Counted from the stretch's first letter, positions 1 to 6,645 are shown. The stretch: 11,139 bases of DNA from Alphaproteobacteria bacterium (GCA_017936185.1 JAGBGA010000108.1:1-11139), one strand, 5' to 3'. Numbers and translations: made by a program. The notes: generated by a model from the sequence alone, not told the origin.

Positions 1-6
1 CGCTAT

Positions 7-82
7 TCGGGCATAGTTCAGTCGGTAGAACAACGGACTGTTAATCCGTATGTCGTTGGTTCGAGTCCAACTGCCCGAGCCA
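7..82 (+). tRNA. tRNA-Asn (anticodon GTT)
   Basis: The full cloverleaf is visible. The acceptor stem is TCGGGCA (7-13) with TGCCCGA (72-78), discriminator G79, and an encoded CCA (80-82). The anticodon arm ACGGA/TCCGT (33-37, 45-49) encloses the loop CTGTTAA with anticodon GTT at 40-42. The T arm is GTTGG-TTCGAGT-CCAAC. At 76 nt it has normal length for this tRNA. It decodes AAC/AAU. An intrinsic terminator begins 8 nt after the CCA, so this looks like the last or only gene of its transcript; its promoter lies outside the window. Confidence 0.98.
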
Positions 83-90
83 CATTTTAC

Positions 91-115
91 ACCGTCCTGT
101 TAAAGGGTGGTTTTT
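91..115 (+). terminator. Intrinsic terminator after tRNA-Asn
   Basis: The stem is ACCGTCC (91-97) with GGGTGGT (105-111), seven pairs including two G-T wobbles, loop TGTTAAA, followed by a T run (111-115). A nearly identical hairpin recurs at 5466-5490, where the T at 108 is a C that turns one wobble into a G-C pair. That compensatory difference supports selection on the hairpin. Confidence 0.9.
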
Positions 116-138
116 CTTTGGATTTCTAAGGATTATCA

Positions 139-192
139 CAGTTCGATAATATAGATTATAAAACAGGCTATTTTTCAGGCGTTATCGAACTG
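139..192. repeat. Perfect 11-bp inverted repeat
   Basis: CAGTTCGATAA (139-149) is the exact reverse complement of TTATCGAACTG (182-192), with 32 nt between. As RNA it would form a stable stem-loop. The CGAACT part of the right arm can alternatively pair with AGTTCG at 229-234, extending the next hairpin, so the two structures exclude each other. Confidence 0.8.
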
Positions 193-199
193 CATAATA

Positions 200-225
200 A
201 AAAAGGTTAGAAATCTAACCTTTTT
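200..225. terminator. Strong hairpin with T run, probably a bidirectional terminator
   Basis: GGTTAG (205-210) pairs with CTAACC (215-220) around the loop AAAT, and the stem continues through AAAAA/TTTTT (200-204, 221-225). Either strand therefore reads as a stem followed by a T run. It lies just upstream of the promoter at 266-294 and would insulate the diphosphatase gene from read-through from the tRNA side. Confidence 0.7.
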
Positions 226-265
226 ATTAGTTCGAGTCCGCTTTGCTTATTTGTAAAAACTTATT

Positions 266-294
266 TTGACAACAAAAGTTTGGTGATATATAGT
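266..294 (+). promoter_or_regulatory. Sigma70-type promoter of the diphosphatase gene
   Basis: TTGACA (266-271) is followed by a 17-nt spacer and TATAGT (289-294), which is five of six consensus bases. The predicted start of transcription is near 301, giving a leader of about 29 nt before the ATG at 330. This placement argues against the TTG codon at 294 as a translation start, since that codon overlaps the -10 element. Confidence 0.8.
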
Positions 295-329
295 TGGATT
301 ATATCATTTTTTGCAAAAAGGATTTAATC

Positions 330-686
330 ATGTCTGCAAATTCCAACATCGTCAATGCGCGTGATTTTCTGGGTAAAATCGTCAATGTACAAATGGACAG
401 ACCCCTGGGCAGCAAACATCCAAAGCACGGTTTTACATACGAAGTGTACTATGGATTTATTCCAAACACAGTATCGGGTGACGGAGAAGAATTAGACGCA
501 TATGTATTGGGTATCGATACGCCATTGGCAACTTTTACCGACAAATGTGTTGCGATTATTCATCGTACAAATGACAACGATGACAAACTGATTGTTGTGC
601 CAGACGGACAAAATCCAACAAACGAATACATTGATCAAAAAACCGCTTTCCAAGAACAGTGGTTCAAGCATACGATTATACGGTAA
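330..686 (+). CDS. ppa: Inorganic diphosphatase, short form
   Basis: A 118-residue soluble protein related to family I inorganic pyrophosphatases, which hydrolyse pyrophosphate to two phosphates in the cytoplasm and pull biosynthetic reactions forward. The metal-binding signature is D51-G-E-E-L-D56. By comparison with the E. coli enzyme, R24, Y41, D84, K86 and K113 fall at the places of Arg43, Tyr55, Asp102, Lys104 and Lys142. The middle Asp of the DGDPxD signature is Glu here. The protein is about 55 residues shorter than the usual 170-176 and lacks the N-terminal segment carrying Lys29 and Glu31, like the short relatives known from other bacteria. The ATG at 330 is chosen because AAAAGGA (316-322) sits 7 nt upstream and the promoter overlaps the longer frame. 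Catalytic function is inferred from family. Confidence 0.85.
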   Translation: MSANSNIVNARDFLGKIVNVQMDRPLGSKHPKHGFTYEVYYGFIPNTVSGDGEELDAYVLGIDTPLATFTDKCVAIIHRTNDNDDKLIVVPDGQNPTNEYIDQKTAFQEQWFKHTIIR

Positions 687-804
687 ATTATGGAATCGAC
701 TTTTGACATATCGTTTATCTCTTATGGTATCTTTGGTTAGTCATGAAGCAAAATTTCACAAAGTCTAGCAATAGTTGTAAATTCTGTTGGATTTTCGTGC
801 CGGT

Positions 805-906
805 ATGAACAAGCATAAAACACACCCAGAACAACCGAAATTATTTTTCCAAGATAAGCATATAATGGAAAAACAGAGCAAACCAGGTTGGATTTATTTA
901 TCATAA
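805..906 (+). CDS. Possible 33-residue peptide ORF, doubtful
   Basis: An ATG frame of 33 codons in the 207-bp gap between the diphosphatase gene and the convergent lipoprotein gene, overlapping the latter's last 13 bases. It is rich in Lys, Gln and Pro and ends in GWIYLS. It has no clear ribosome binding site and I recognise no family. The frame is open upstream to a stop at 778-780, so it may be a decayed coding remnant. The rest of the gap has an isolated TTGACA at 703-708 without a good -10, and no clear terminator for either flanking gene. Confidence 0.2.
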   Translation: MNKHKTHPEQPKLFFQDKHIMEKQSKPGWIYLS

Positions 907-1634
907 ATTAAGGATATATAATTTTCATATCCTTGATTATGGGTTGCGTTTGGAATAACAATCAAATTAGTGGCTGGAACAATAGATGTGGTCATTTTAT
1001 ACGAAACAGTATCATCTTTATCACCTATGAAATGAATTTGCTTGATATTTGGCAATGTTATTAAATCAACAGAATCTGTTAATGGCGACACTTCCAAATC
1101 ATCAGTCCATTTTGCATGATTTAAAACCCCTGCAAGAGTTATCCATTTTTTTACTGGTAAATTTGGATTTTGTTCAATTACAAGTCCAGACAATAAACCA
1201 CCACCAGAATAACCAATTAAAATTATTGGTTGTTTTTTAGAAATCTGTTTTATTGCTTGTGATGTTGAATCAATAATCTTTTGCGAAAAACGCCCCACGG
1301 TCCAATCAGTTTGTGAACATTCGGTGTCTGATACATATTGGCATGGTCTGCCCAGATACACAACATTAGGATTCGGGTCATTAAATGCAATATTTCTTAA
1401 AAATGTACCGCGTGGGGTAGGATTATTTGTTGGATAACCATAATTATTAAAAGCATATCCATCACCTTCGATGTAAATTCTAATTGGTGATTTTGAATCG
1501 GTTATCTTTTGCCAAGATGCCAATGTATAACTATCTGTCCGAATTTCTTGATATAAAAATGATTCTGGTGGCACAACTTTGGTTCCAACACAACCAGATA
1601 AAATAAATAACAAAAACAACAAAATCTTTCTCAT
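894..1634 (-). CDS. Lipoprotein of the alpha/beta-hydrolase fold
   Basis: A 246-residue protein that begins with a lipoprotein signal: M-R-K, a hydrophobic run, then the lipobox L12-S-G-C15, so Cys15 should be lipidated and the rest held in the periplasm or on the outer membrane. The body has a serine-hydrolase layout: nucleophile elbow G141-Y-S143-G-G, an acid in G204-D-K-D-D208, and a histidine at N229-A-T-H232. C98 and C106 are close enough to form a disulphide. Substrate is unknown; an esterase, lipase-like or acyl-transfer role would fit. The ATG at 1634 is chosen because it begins directly at the signal peptide; the longer TTG frame adds nine residues before it. No Shine-Dalgarno is visible and the transcript may be nearly leaderless. 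It is separated by a terminator from the autotransporter gene upstream. Confidence 0.85.
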   Translation of the reverse strand: MRKILLFLLFILSGCVGTKVVPPESFLYQEIRTDSYTLASWQKITDSKSPIRIYIEGDGYAFNNYGYPTNNPTPRGTFLRNIAFNDPNPNVVYLGRPCQYVSDTECSQTDWTVGRFSQKIIDSTSQAIKQISKKQPIILIGYSGGGLLSGLVIEQNPNLPVKKWITLAGVLNHAKWTDDLEVSPLTDSVDLITLPNIKQIHFIGDKDDTVSYKMTTSIVPATNLIVIPNATHNQGYENYISLIYDK

Positions 1635-1639
1635 TTTAA

Positions 1640-1673
1640 TATATATTACAACAGCAATCAAAATTGTGAAAGA
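1640..1673 (-). promoter_or_regulatory. Tentative promoter of the lipoprotein gene
   Basis: On the minus strand TTCACA is followed by a 16-nt spacer and TAATAT, placed so that transcription would start a few bases from, or at, the ATG at 1634. The position between the upstream terminator (1684-1709) and the gene makes a promoter here necessary, but the boxes are only moderately good in this AT-rich stretch. Confidence 0.4.
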
Positions 1674-1683
1674 AATTTTAAAG

Positions 1684-1709
1684 AAAAATCCCCAACAAAT
1701 TGTCGGGGA
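1684..1709 (-). terminator. Intrinsic terminator of the autotransporter gene
   Basis: Read on the minus strand: TCCCCGACA, loop ATT, TGTTGGGGA, then TTTTT. The stem is nine pairs, including one G-T, and begins about 20 nt after the autotransporter stop codon. It separates that gene from the lipoprotein gene. Confidence 0.92.
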
Positions 1710-1729
1710 CTAATCTGTTTTATTTAGAG

Positions 1730-4700
1730 TTAAAAACTATATTTAGCTCTTAGCATACCTGTTTGTGAAGTGTAATTTTCACGAACTTCGATACCATAGT
1801 TCAAAGACAAATCAAAAGCATTATAATTTACATTCAAGCCAACACCAAATTCTGCACCCAAACGATTGGATTTAGAATCTGATACTACATAGTTTGAACC
1901 ATTTGCTAATCTTACAATAACATCATCCGCATCTTTCATCATATCGTATATTGCTAATGCTTTGACAGATGGTTGTAATATAACACTGCCACTTTGTAAA
2001 GTCATGGATGCAGAAGTGCCCAGAACACCAGTTAAAGTATTTGTTTTATTCGCGGAAATATATTGTTCTGCAGAATCTGTATAACTGTGTGTATTGGTCC
2101 ATAAATATCTGATTCCTGCTTGCGGAGTCAAGCCCAACGAATTAACATCAAAGTTATATCCAGCTGTTGCTTGGGCAAAAATGGAATCCATATCATAGTT
2201 TGCTGTCTTGATACCAGAGTCTTCTTCATATCGGATAAATCCATATGTAGTAATTCCATTTACAAAAGCATTACCAAAATCATATTGGCCATACAAAATA
2301 GCTGTATGAGATTCAACATCTGTATCTCTGCTTTCTGTATTAATATCAGAGTTAGTATATGCATACCCCAGCCCCAGATTTAAATTTTTACTTATCTGTG
2401 TATCGGTGCCTAATGCAAACCCATATGTACCACCAGTAAATCCATTGGTTGTATCGAGTTTTGACTTATTATACAACCCCTGAGCCCAAACATATGTGTT
2501 TGAAAATGCATCACCGCCAGAACGCCCCATATGTGGTCTATGACCGCCATTATGATGTCCACCATTATGACCATGGTGTGCATTACCATGCCCCATATGT
2601 GTTTCAACCGCATTTACTATTTGATTATTAGTTGATTGAGTTGTTGTTTGTTGTGACGATGTTGTGTCTGGTTGAATTTGTTTAATTGCTCTCTTAAATG
2701 CTTCTGGGTCTGTTTGTGCCCATTCGTTCAACGCATCCGCAATCATTTTTGCTTTAGAACCTGTTGCAAAATCATTGCTTAACCAACCGGTTGCGGCCAA
2801 ACGGTCATTCAAAGCATCCAAAGAAATAATTCCTGAATTACCATTTGGAACAAGAGTCAATTGCCCATTATCATATGTTATATCATACATAACATTACTA
2901 AATATCAGATTGTTTCCAATATCCGTATCCCCAGTTAAGAAATCAAATGTTGCACCTTGCGGATTCAAAACACCATCATCAATAACCACCTTTACTAATG
3001 AAGGATTATCACCAAATTCCAATTGTTCCGCATTAATTATACCGTTAGTATTTTTATTTAAATCAATATGTGTAATGATAGTTGAATTATCTAAATATAA
3101 ATTGGTAATTAAATCATTATCATCAAAAACAATACCTTCTTTTGACAAATCATCCATGAAATTTTCACCAAATAATGCAGTTAATAATTCTTCTTGAGAA
3201 TGAAGATTCAATGTATTCGTTCCTATATCCAAGATAGAATCATGTAATGATAACTTCCCGTATACATTTACAGTTGCTTTTTCAGAACCAGGATTTACAA
3301 AAACATTTGCTCTATGAATTTTACTGCCCAACAATGCCGCGTTATTATAGAGATTCACGATACCTGCATTTGTATCAGTATTTAGCGAAACAATATTACC
3401 TTCAAAAATTCCATGAATATTTATTACACTGCCGATATCCATCGCAATTGTTCCAAAGACATCACTCCAATTCATTTCTTCATATTCTTCGCTGTCATCT
3501 TCAGAATATGTAATAATTCCAAATTCTGAATTCTTTGCGATGTTGATAACAGAATTATTTACATATAATGACTTCGCTTTTAATTGCTCTTGCCAATTTG
3601 TGGCAGCAAAATCAAATTCTGATTCAGGCAACCCTAAATCATTGCCCATTCCATATACATTTAACATGGAACCGTTTGTTAATTGAACATTTCCGTTGCT
3701 TACCGAAATTGATGGGCTAGCATCTTCAACATCTTCCGTATAAGTTGTATCTTGACCCATCATATTAATTGTTGAGCCAATAATATAAATGTTTCCAGAA
3801 TCCCCAGCTCGGCGCAAATTACTATGAGCATATAAACTTAATTCAGAATCATTTTGAATAATTATATCACCAGTTGCACCGCTGTGATTCAATAAACTAA
3901 TGCTGCCCCCAACATCATTCGGCATAATCGGGTCAGGATATCCGTATAAAATTATATTCGAATTATCAACAATAAAATTACCAGAATCATGTTTTTGAAG
4001 GCTGGAATTGCCTGCTAATACATTTGAATTTTTTATTCTCACAGGCAATGTGTCTGCTAAACTGGCATATGTTAAATATTTTGTATGAATTCTATCAGTT
4101 TCTTTGTATGCCTGTTTAATGTCTGGATTTGTATAATTGTCACTATAATAGTATTCACGCAATTGATTCCAAAACTCATCCGGTCCATTTTCAAGGTCTA
4201 ACGTATCAAGATGGTCTGATATAAATGCCAAATCTTCTTCAGATAAACTCGCTAATTCGTGTAATCCTGCAAGAACTTCTGTAAATTCCTGGCCCATAGC
4301 CACACGTTGTAATGGGTCTATTTCTTGGTGCCCCATTATTGAAGTGCGATTTAATACGACATTTGCATTTTCTATTGTGACACCACTTTGATAAGAAATC
4401 GGCAATTGTTCTGGATTCATAATATTCGCAGGCGTTAAGGTATTCATATTCCCGTTAACACTGAATGCTAAAATTCTGACTGCAGAACCTTGACCTTCTG
4501 GATATCCATTAATTAAACCAACCGATTGTAAGAATTCATTGGTTCCAACAACTTGAAAAACATCACCATCACTGTATGATTGTCCAATACCAACAATTTG
4601 GGTATGTTGGTCCATTTCGCTTAATTGTGTCAAAGTGCCATCTGAAACTTTATTCGCTAAATCAGCATAAAAAGCATTATTAAAAGCACCTTGGTTTTCT

Positions 4701-5251
4701 GTCGTTGTATAAAGTCCACCATTCCATACAACCTGTGTCCCGGCATCATAATTTGATTTAAACGGGTCAAATGCAACAGCATTATCAAAAAAATCAACAC
4801 CTTTTACTGACCCCGATGACATTCCAACCTGAACATTTTTCATTGTGACATCACCATTCAAAACAAGTTCGTTGGACCAAAAACTGGTTTGGTCCCCCCA
4901 TGTTATAACACTTTTATTTGGATTATAACTTCCAGTTACATCAACATTTGAAAATGTTGTTTTTGTTGTAAATAATGTAAGTACGAAATCTTTGGTAGCG
5001 GATGCGGAATCAGAAATAGAGCCAGAAAAAATTGCATCATCAACATATCCACCATTATTTAATATCAAAGAACTGGTATTTGCCATTGTTAAACTGGTTA
5101 AATTCATACCATCCAAAGTAATTGATTGTCCAGACCCAATATCTAATTCAACACCATCGTGCCAATCTGTATCAATCCAATACGCGTTAGCAGAATAACA
5201 AAATACAACATTTAATAAAACACAATTTAACAATATATTTTTGTATGTCAT
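1730..5251 (-). CDS. Autotransporter (type Va) with histidine-rich hinge
   Basis: 1173 residues. A signal peptide (1-23, ending A-N-A) is followed by a long passenger (about 24-810) rich in Asn, Ser, Gly and short beta-strand repeats, as in beta-helix passengers. The passenger is interrupted by an alpha-helical, acidic segment at about 311-403. A helical linker (about 812-862, ending Q-I-Q-P-D) and a Gln/Thr-rich stretch lead to a His/Gly-rich segment (885-907, nine His in 23 residues). The 260-residue outer-membrane barrel (914-1173) starts near V-W-A-Q-G and ends Y-S-F; a terminal aromatic is the Bam recognition signal. There are no Cys outside the signal peptide. The passenger should be displayed on the cell surface; its ligand is unknown and adhesion is inference. 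The ATG at 5251 is preceded by AAAGGA at 6 nt and starts the signal peptide exactly; 29 codons of open frame upstream are rejected because they run across the promoter. Confidence 0.95.
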   Translation of the reverse strand: MTYKNILLNCVLLNVVFCYSANAYWIDTDWHDGVELDIGSGQSITLDGMNLTSLTMANTSSLILNNGGYVDDAIFSGSISDSASATKDFVLTLFTTKTTFSNVDVTGSYNPNKSVITWGDQTSFWSNELVLNGDVTMKNVQVGMSSGSVKGVDFFDNAVAFDPFKSNYDAGTQVVWNGGLYTTTENQGAFNNAFYADLANKVSDGTLTQLSEMDQHTQIVGIGQSYSDGDVFQVVGTNEFLQSVGLINGYPEGQGSAVRILAFSVNGNMNTLTPANIMNPEQLPISYQSGVTIENANVVLNRTSIMGHQEIDPLQRVAMGQEFTEVLAGLHELASLSEEDLAFISDHLDTLDLENGPDEFWNQLREYYYSDNYTNPDIKQAYKETDRIHTKYLTYASLADTLPVRIKNSNVLAGNSSLQKHDSGNFIVDNSNIILYGYPDPIMPNDVGGSISLLNHSGATGDIIIQNDSELSLYAHSNLRRAGDSGNIYIIGSTINMMGQDTTYTEDVEDASPSISVSNGNVQLTNGSMLNVYGMGNDLGLPESEFDFAATNWQEQLKAKSLYVNNSVINIAKNSEFGIITYSEDDSEEYEEMNWSDVFGTIAMDIGSVINIHGIFEGNIVSLNTDTNAGIVNLYNNAALLGSKIHRANVFVNPGSEKATVNVYGKLSLHDSILDIGTNTLNLHSQEELLTALFGENFMDDLSKEGIVFDDNDLITNLYLDNSTIITHIDLNKNTNGIINAEQLEFGDNPSLVKVVIDDGVLNPQGATFDFLTGDTDIGNNLIFSNVMYDITYDNGQLTLVPNGNSGIISLDALNDRLAATGWLSNDFATGSKAKMIADALNEWAQTDPEAFKRAIKQIQPDTTSSQQTTTQSTNNQIVNAVETHMGHGNAHHGHNGGHHNGGHRPHMGRSGGDAFSNTYVWAQGLYNKSKLDTTNGFTGGTYGFALGTDTQISKNLNLGLGYAYTNSDINTESRDTDVESHTAILYGQYDFGNAFVNGITTYGFIRYEEDSGIKTANYDMDSIFAQATAGYNFDVNSLGLTPQAGIRYLWTNTHSYTDSAEQYISANKTNTLTGVLGTSASMTLQSGSVILQPSVKALAIYDMMKDADDVIVRLANGSNYVVSDSKSNRLGAEFGVGLNVNYNAFDLSLNYGIEVRENYTSQTGMLRAKYSF
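2531..2599 (-). other. Histidine-rich hinge of the autotransporter
   Basis: Residues 885-907 contain nine His, interspersed with Gly and Asn, between the Gln/Thr-rich linker and the beta-barrel. The place corresponds to the region that passes near or through the barrel pore. Such clusters bind divalent metal ions in other proteins; whether this one does is untested. Confidence 0.85.
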
Positions 5252-5257
5252 ATTCAA

Positions 5258-5308
5258 TCCTTTGATTTTATTCTTGTGGATTATGATACAAACCAACGAT
5301 AAAATCAA
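5258..5308 (-). promoter_or_regulatory. Promoter and ribosome binding site of the autotransporter gene
   Basis: On the minus strand TTGATT (5303-5308), a 17-nt spacer and CATAAT (5280-5285) form a good sigma70-type promoter, with transcription starting near 5273. The Shine-Dalgarno AAAGGA lies at 5258-5263, six bases before the ATG at 5251, so the leader is only about 22 nt. Confidence 0.75.
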
Positions 5309-5366
5309 CGATTGTTTTGTAAAGAAAATCCCACACACGCGTAAAGGGCTGATATGTTTTATACTG

Positions 5367-5378
5367 TTATACGTATAA
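5367..5378. promoter_or_regulatory. Perfect 12-bp palindrome, possible operator
   Basis: TTATACGTATAA is a perfect palindrome about 60 bp upstream of the autotransporter -35 box. It could be a regulator site, but no regulator gene is in view and palindromes of this length occur by chance in AT-rich DNA. Confidence 0.3.
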
Positions 5379-5460
5379 GGATTTTTTGAATATTGCTGCC
5401 AAGGCTAAGTAAATCTAAGACATCTCTTGTACGACTGAAGCTTATACACCAGAACCAGAG

Positions 5461-5540
5461 TTTACACCGTCCTGTTAAAGGGCGGTTTTTGTTTGAAAAT
5501 CCAAGCTTTTTCACAGTTTGAGTCCGCTGTGGCTGTTTGG
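5461..5540 (+). repeat. Dispersed terminator-bearing repeat, copy 2 (uninterrupted)
   Basis: This is the second copy of the element at 86-254, without the 89-bp insertion. It includes the terminator hairpin and a downstream part with CACAG...CTGTG arms (5512-5516, 5527-5531) flanking TTTGAGTCC, which resembles a tRNA T-loop sequence. Unlike copy 1 there is no recognisable tRNA before it. The stretch 5309-5460 upstream holds a palindrome but no gene I can support. Confidence 0.75.
5466..5490 (+). terminator. Orphan intrinsic terminator
   Basis: ACCGTCC (5466-5472) pairs with GGGCGGT (5480-5486) around TGTTAAA, followed by TTTTT. The T run is on the plus strand only, yet both neighbouring genes are on the minus strand. 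Either an unrecognised plus-strand RNA ends here or the gene it served has been lost. In the minus direction the hairpin is intact but lacks a T run. Confidence 0.75.
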
Positions 5541-5560
5541 CCAATCAAAAAAAACATAAA

Positions 5561-6565
5561 TCAATCTTGATTTTTAGACTGATAATTCCATGAATCACGA
5601 CACATGTCTTGTAAGGTGTGCGTCGCACGCCAGCCAAGTATTTTTTCTGCCTTGGATGGTTCGGCATAGCATGACGCAATATCACCAGGACGACGTGAAA
5701 CAATTTCATATGGTATATTGATGCCGTTTACACTTTCAAATGTCCGAATAACATCCAAAACGGAATAACCATTACCAGTGCCAAGATTAAATATTTCGGC
5801 ACCACAATTATTTCGTATTGCGTCAAGCGCCTTGACATGGCCGCGCGCCAAGTCAACAACGTGAATGTAATCGCGAACACCGGTGCCATCAGGCGTATCG
5901 TAATCGTTACCATAAACAAACAATTTTTCACGTTTGCCACAAGCAACCTGGGTTATATACGGCATAAGATTATTTGGTATACCGTTCGGACGTTCGCCAA
6001 TAATACCAGATTCGTGCGCGCCAATCGGATTAAAATATCGAAGAATAACAATATTCCAATCAGGGTTTGCGTGATGCGTATCAAGTAATACCTGTTCAAT
6101 CATGGATTTGGTCCAACCATACGGATTGGTACAGATACCTTTGGGGCAATCTTCGGTAATTGGTACAAATGCCGGTGTTCCATATACGGTTGCACTTGAT
6201 GAAAAAATAATGTTTAGACATCCGATTTCACGAAGGACTTTTAACAAGGTTATCGTGCCGCCAATATTATTGTCATAGTATTCAAGTGGTTTTGATACAG
6301 ATTCACCAACCGCCTTTAGCCCGGCAAAATGTATGCAACAATCAATTTTCTTGTCGGCAAGAACCGACATCAATCCGTTATAATCACATATATCAATCGA
6401 GTAAAATTCAGGCGTAACGCCAGTTATTTGGGCGATTTTATCAATTGTATCAATCGATGAATTTGACAGATTATCAAGACCAATTATATGATGCCCATTT
6501 TGCTGTAATTCAACGATTGTGTGCGACGCAATAAAGCCAGTTGCCCCGGTAATTAAAATATTCAT
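5561..6565 (-). CDS. galE: UDP-glucose 4-epimerase
   Basis: 334 residues, close to the 338 of E. coli GalE. It interconverts UDP-glucose and UDP-galactose in the cytoplasm through a bound NAD, feeding glycan synthesis and galactose use. The Rossmann motif is G7-A-T-G10-F-I-A13 (the last Gly of the usual GxxGxxG is Ala). D31 should bind the adenosine ribose. The catalytic S124, Y149 and K153 (in Y-G-W-T-K) fall at exactly the E. coli numbers, and the typical R-Y-F-N-P-I-G-A-H and G-V-R-D-Y-I-H-V blocks follow. Position 299, Tyr in E. coli, is Cys here, as in epimerases that also accept UDP-GlcNAc/GalNAc. The ATG at 6565 has a strong AAGGGGG ribosome site; an upstream ATG at 6682 is rejected because the 39 extra codons cover the promoter and terminator. 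It has its own promoter and no operon partner. Confidence 0.97.
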   Translation of the reverse strand: MNILITGATGFIASHTIVELQQNGHHIIGLDNLSNSSIDTIDKIAQITGVTPEFYSIDICDYNGLMSVLADKKIDCCIHFAGLKAVGESVSKPLEYYDNNIGGTITLLKVLREIGCLNIIFSSSATVYGTPAFVPITEDCPKGICTNPYGWTKSMIEQVLLDTHHANPDWNIVILRYFNPIGAHESGIIGERPNGIPNNLMPYITQVACGKREKLFVYGNDYDTPDGTGVRDYIHVVDLARGHVKALDAIRNNCGAEIFNLGTGNGYSVLDVIRTFESVNGINIPYEIVSRRPGDIASCYAEPSKAEKILGWRATHTLQDMCRDSWNYQSKNQD

Positions 6566-6592
6566 AAATTCCCCCTTGGTGACGACACAAGA

Positions 6593-6622
6593 ATTATAAA
6601 AGCACACAAAGAAAAAAATCAA
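6593..6622 (-). promoter_or_regulatory. Promoter of galE
   Basis: Minus strand: TTGATT (6617-6622), an 18-nt spacer and a perfect TATAAT (6593-6598). Transcription should start near 6586, giving a leader of about 20 nt that contains the AAGGGGG ribosome site. Confidence 0.8.
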
Positions 6623-6645
6623 ACAAATTATTACCAAGCCATCAT

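Larger units (their letters stand above)
86..254 (+). repeat. Dispersed terminator-bearing repeat, copy 1 (with 89-bp insertion)
   Basis: Positions 86-120 match 5461-5495 with two differences in 35 bases. Positions 121-145 then match 5496-5520 at about 17 of 25, and 235-254 match 5521-5540 at about 15 of 20. The alignment is interrupted only by an 89-bp block here (146-234) that the other copy lacks. The block is bounded by the six-base direct repeat AGTTCG (140-145 and 229-234). The repeat follows a tRNA in this copy. Its nature (tRNA-linked spacer, degenerate mobile element) is unknown. Confidence 0.75.

Noticed and set aside
294..329. Upstream TTG start extending the diphosphatase by 12 residues
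   Set aside because: The codon overlaps the -10 box of a near-consensus promoter, while the ATG at 330 has a well-spaced AAAAGGA site.
2410..2631. His/Met- and Tyr/His-rich ORFs on both strands over the autotransporter hinge
   Set aside because: They are other-frame readings of the His-rich repeat of the autotransporter.
5252..5338. 29-codon N-terminal extension of the autotransporter
   Set aside because: It covers the ribosome site and promoter, and the signal peptide begins exactly at the ATG at 5251.
5359..5544. 61-codon minus-strand ORF
   Set aside because: It reads through the antisense of the repeat and terminator hairpin, has no ribosome site and resembles no protein; probably an artefact of the repeat.
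5561..5580. Small AATCAA/TTGATT inverted repeat at the end of galE as a terminator
   Set aside because: The stem is only six A-T-rich pairs with a two-base loop; a T8 run follows on the minus strand, but the hairpin is too weak to call.
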